Assembly: GCA_002482565.1 (NCBI GenBank)
Contig: DLGG01000033.1
Span: forward strand, 1 to 24,795
Origin: Solidesulfovibrio magneticus
Lineage (GTDB): Bacteria; Desulfobacterota; Desulfovibrionia; Desulfovibrionales; Desulfovibrionaceae
Direction: 5' to 3'
Length of the DNA stretch: 24,795 nt
Shown: positions 23,799 to 24,795 of the stretch, piece by piece
Layout: the number at the start of each line of letters is the position of its first letter
Numbering within the stretch: position 1 is the stretch's first letter
Made by a program: the position numbers and the translations under genes
The notes under the pieces: generated by a model
Databases searched by the model: none
What the model saw: the letters and a program-made list of their open reading frames with translations, nothing else
Told to the model about the DNA's origin: nothing

Positions 23799-24709
23799 GG
23801 GTTGTCCTTTTTTTCCGTCTTCTCGGTCCACCAGGCCTCGGCCCGGCGCACCAGCAGGTCGATGTCGCCGCCGGCGGCGATATTGAGGAAATTCCGGTAG
23901 TTTCGCACGGCCTCATGGCTGTGCGGATTGGCTTCGAAAAGGGCCGTGAAAAGGGCCGCGTCCTTGGTGATGAGCTTTTCCGCCGCCACCAGCCGGCGCT
24001 CGAAGGACGGGGTCAGGTACTTGCGCACCTCGCCGCCGGCCGTCTGGGCGGCAAGATAGGCGACGGTGGTGACGAAATTGAGGCCCTGGACATAGGCCGC
24101 CGCCTTGTCGTGCTCCTCGGCCGTGGACGGGAAAGGGGCAAAGCCGATGCGGCGGCACCAGTCGGCCACAAGCGTCGTCGCCCAGACGTCCTGCCCGGGC
24201 CGGCCGTCCATGACCGCCACGCGCAATTCGTCGTCCTGCGCCGGAGCCGGGCCAAAAAGCGGATGCGTGCCCACCACCGGCCCGGCGTAGCCCTCGACCA
24301 TGGCGGCGATGGGCAGCGTCTTGACCGAGCCGACGTCGGCCAAAATTTGATGCGCGGCCAGATGCGGGGCGAGCCTGGCCGTCACCTCGGCCGTGGCGTA
24401 GACCGGCACCGAAACCAGCACCATGTCCGCCCCGGACAGGGCCGCCGCGATGCCGTCATCGGTCAGCGGCCGGTCCAGCTCCCGAACAGCAACGCCCACC
24501 GCCCGGCATTTGGCCGCGACAAGCTGGCCCATGCCGCCCCTTGCCCCGACCAAGGCTATGGCATGGATGGCATTGGGCGCTCCCCCAGGCCGGGTTTCCC
24601 CGTCGCTGCGGGCCGCGTGGCCCGGGGTTTCCTCCCCCGGACCCCCTTCTTCCCCAAAAACTTTTTCCTGGGTGGAGGGGGATGTTGCCGGTTTGTTCGT
24701 ATCTGGCAT
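23795..24709 (-). CDS. tyrA: Prephenate dehydrogenase
   Basis: The enzyme oxidatively decarboxylates prephenate to 4-hydroxyphenylpyruvate for tyrosine synthesis. The protein has 304 residues. The dinucleotide-binding loop is GARGGMG at 55-61; GSVKT at 127-131 and the substrate-site GTHPLFGP with His149 are present, and HDKAAAYVQGLNF matches the dehydrogenase helix. There is no fused chorismate mutase domain. About 48 residues precede the first strand of the fold; this extension is rich in Gly, Glu and Pro and includes an interspersed repeat (residues about 13-28). No later in-frame ATG exists before the fold, so the ATG at 24709 with AGGAAG 11 nt upstream is used. It is the first operon gene visible in the window. 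Confidence 0.9.
   Translation of the reverse strand: MPDTNKPATSPSTQEKVFGEEGGPGEETPGHAARSDGETRPGGAPNAIHAIALVGARGGMGQLVAAKCRAVGVAVRELDRPLTDDGIAAALSGADMVLVSVPVYATAEVTARLAPHLAAHQILADVGSVKTLPIAAMVEGYAGPVVGTHPLFGPAPAQDDELRVAVMDGRPGQDVWATTLVADWCRRIGFAPFPSTAEEHDKAAAYVQGLNFVTTVAYLAAQTAGGEVRKYLTPSFERRLVAAEKLITKDAALFTALFEANPHSHEAVRNYRNFLNIAAGGDIDLLVRRAEAWWTEKTEKKDNP
24626..24674. repeat. Interspersed ~40-50 bp repeat, copy 2, inside tyrA
   Basis: This copy matches 18047-18086 in the trpF-trpB spacer in block order (CACCC, AAAGTTTTTGGG, GGGGTCCGGGG, GAAACC on the operon strand). Here it is read in frame as part of the TyrA N-terminal extension (TQEKVFGEEGGPGEET). Confidence 0.65.
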
Positions 24710-24742
24710 AATATAGTCAACTTCCTGAAATTTATTTTTTGC

Positions 24743-24795
24743 TTCGGGCGGTTTTCAGGTCGCGCCCAAGGCGGCGCGACCTGAAAACCGCCCGA
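24743..24795. other. Long hairpin at the window edge, upstream of tyrA
   Basis: A perfect 23-bp inverted repeat (24744-24766 with 24773-24795) has a 6-nt loop. It lies 34 nt upstream of the tyrA start and reaches the window end, so it may be longer. On the operon strand it is followed by AAAAAATAAATTTC rather than a T run; on the other strand the continuation is unseen. It could be a terminator of a plus-strand gene, an RNA-processing site in the aro-tyrA-trp message, or an interspersed palindrome. Confidence 0.7.

Overview
The window is GC-rich, almost fully coding bacterial DNA. The order tyrA-trpE-trpG-trpD-trpC-trpF-trpB-trpA, together with a flavodiiron protein, a Nif11/DUF1847 pair and an argC next to DUF1844, suggests a Desulfovibrio-type sulfate reducer (Desulfovibrionaceae, perhaps the Solidesulfovibrio group). 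That placement is inferred from gene content and order; no rRNA or other marker gene is present.

Layout: (1) 1-2919 holds the start of a minus-strand membrane protein with a PH-like domain, then a plus-strand pair: an EamA-family transporter and a PaaK-like acyl-CoA ligase closed by a clear terminator. (2) 3388-6541 holds a flavodiiron protein, then a minus-strand Fic AMP-transferase gene flanked by two copies of a 140-bp direct repeat. A promoter/operator-like palindrome cluster lies upstream of fic. (3) 6150-7501 is a minus-strand unit of a Nif11-domain protein, a DUF1847 protein and a frameshifted small membrane protein that runs into the second repeat copy. (4) 7540-11279 holds DUF1844-argC (minus) with a terminator, and divergent pyruvate kinase and MarC-family genes (plus). 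(5) 11358-15922 holds a DHA2-type MFS exporter (minus), a PhoU-like protein and a CheY-like receiver (plus), a receiver-histidine kinase whose 3' end overlaps the CheY gene by 26 bp, and a LysE-type exporter. (6) 16041-24709 is the minus-strand aromatic amino acid operon.

The trp operon is tightly packed: tyrA/trpE, trpC/trpF and trpB/trpA overlap by 4 nt, trpE/trpG by 17 and trpD/trpC by 8. It is interrupted between trpG and trpD by three small same-strand genes: a UPF0175 protein, a DUF3368 PIN-like protein and a HEPN-like protein. These look like a toxin-antitoxin-type module embedded in the operon, with the last gene ending only 10 nt before the GTG start of trpD. This is the most unusual feature of the window.

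A second unusual feature is a short interspersed sequence found both in the structured trpF-trpB spacer and inside the 5' coding region of tyrA, where it appears to form part of an N-terminal extension. No tRNA, rRNA, CRISPR array or transposase gene was seen.
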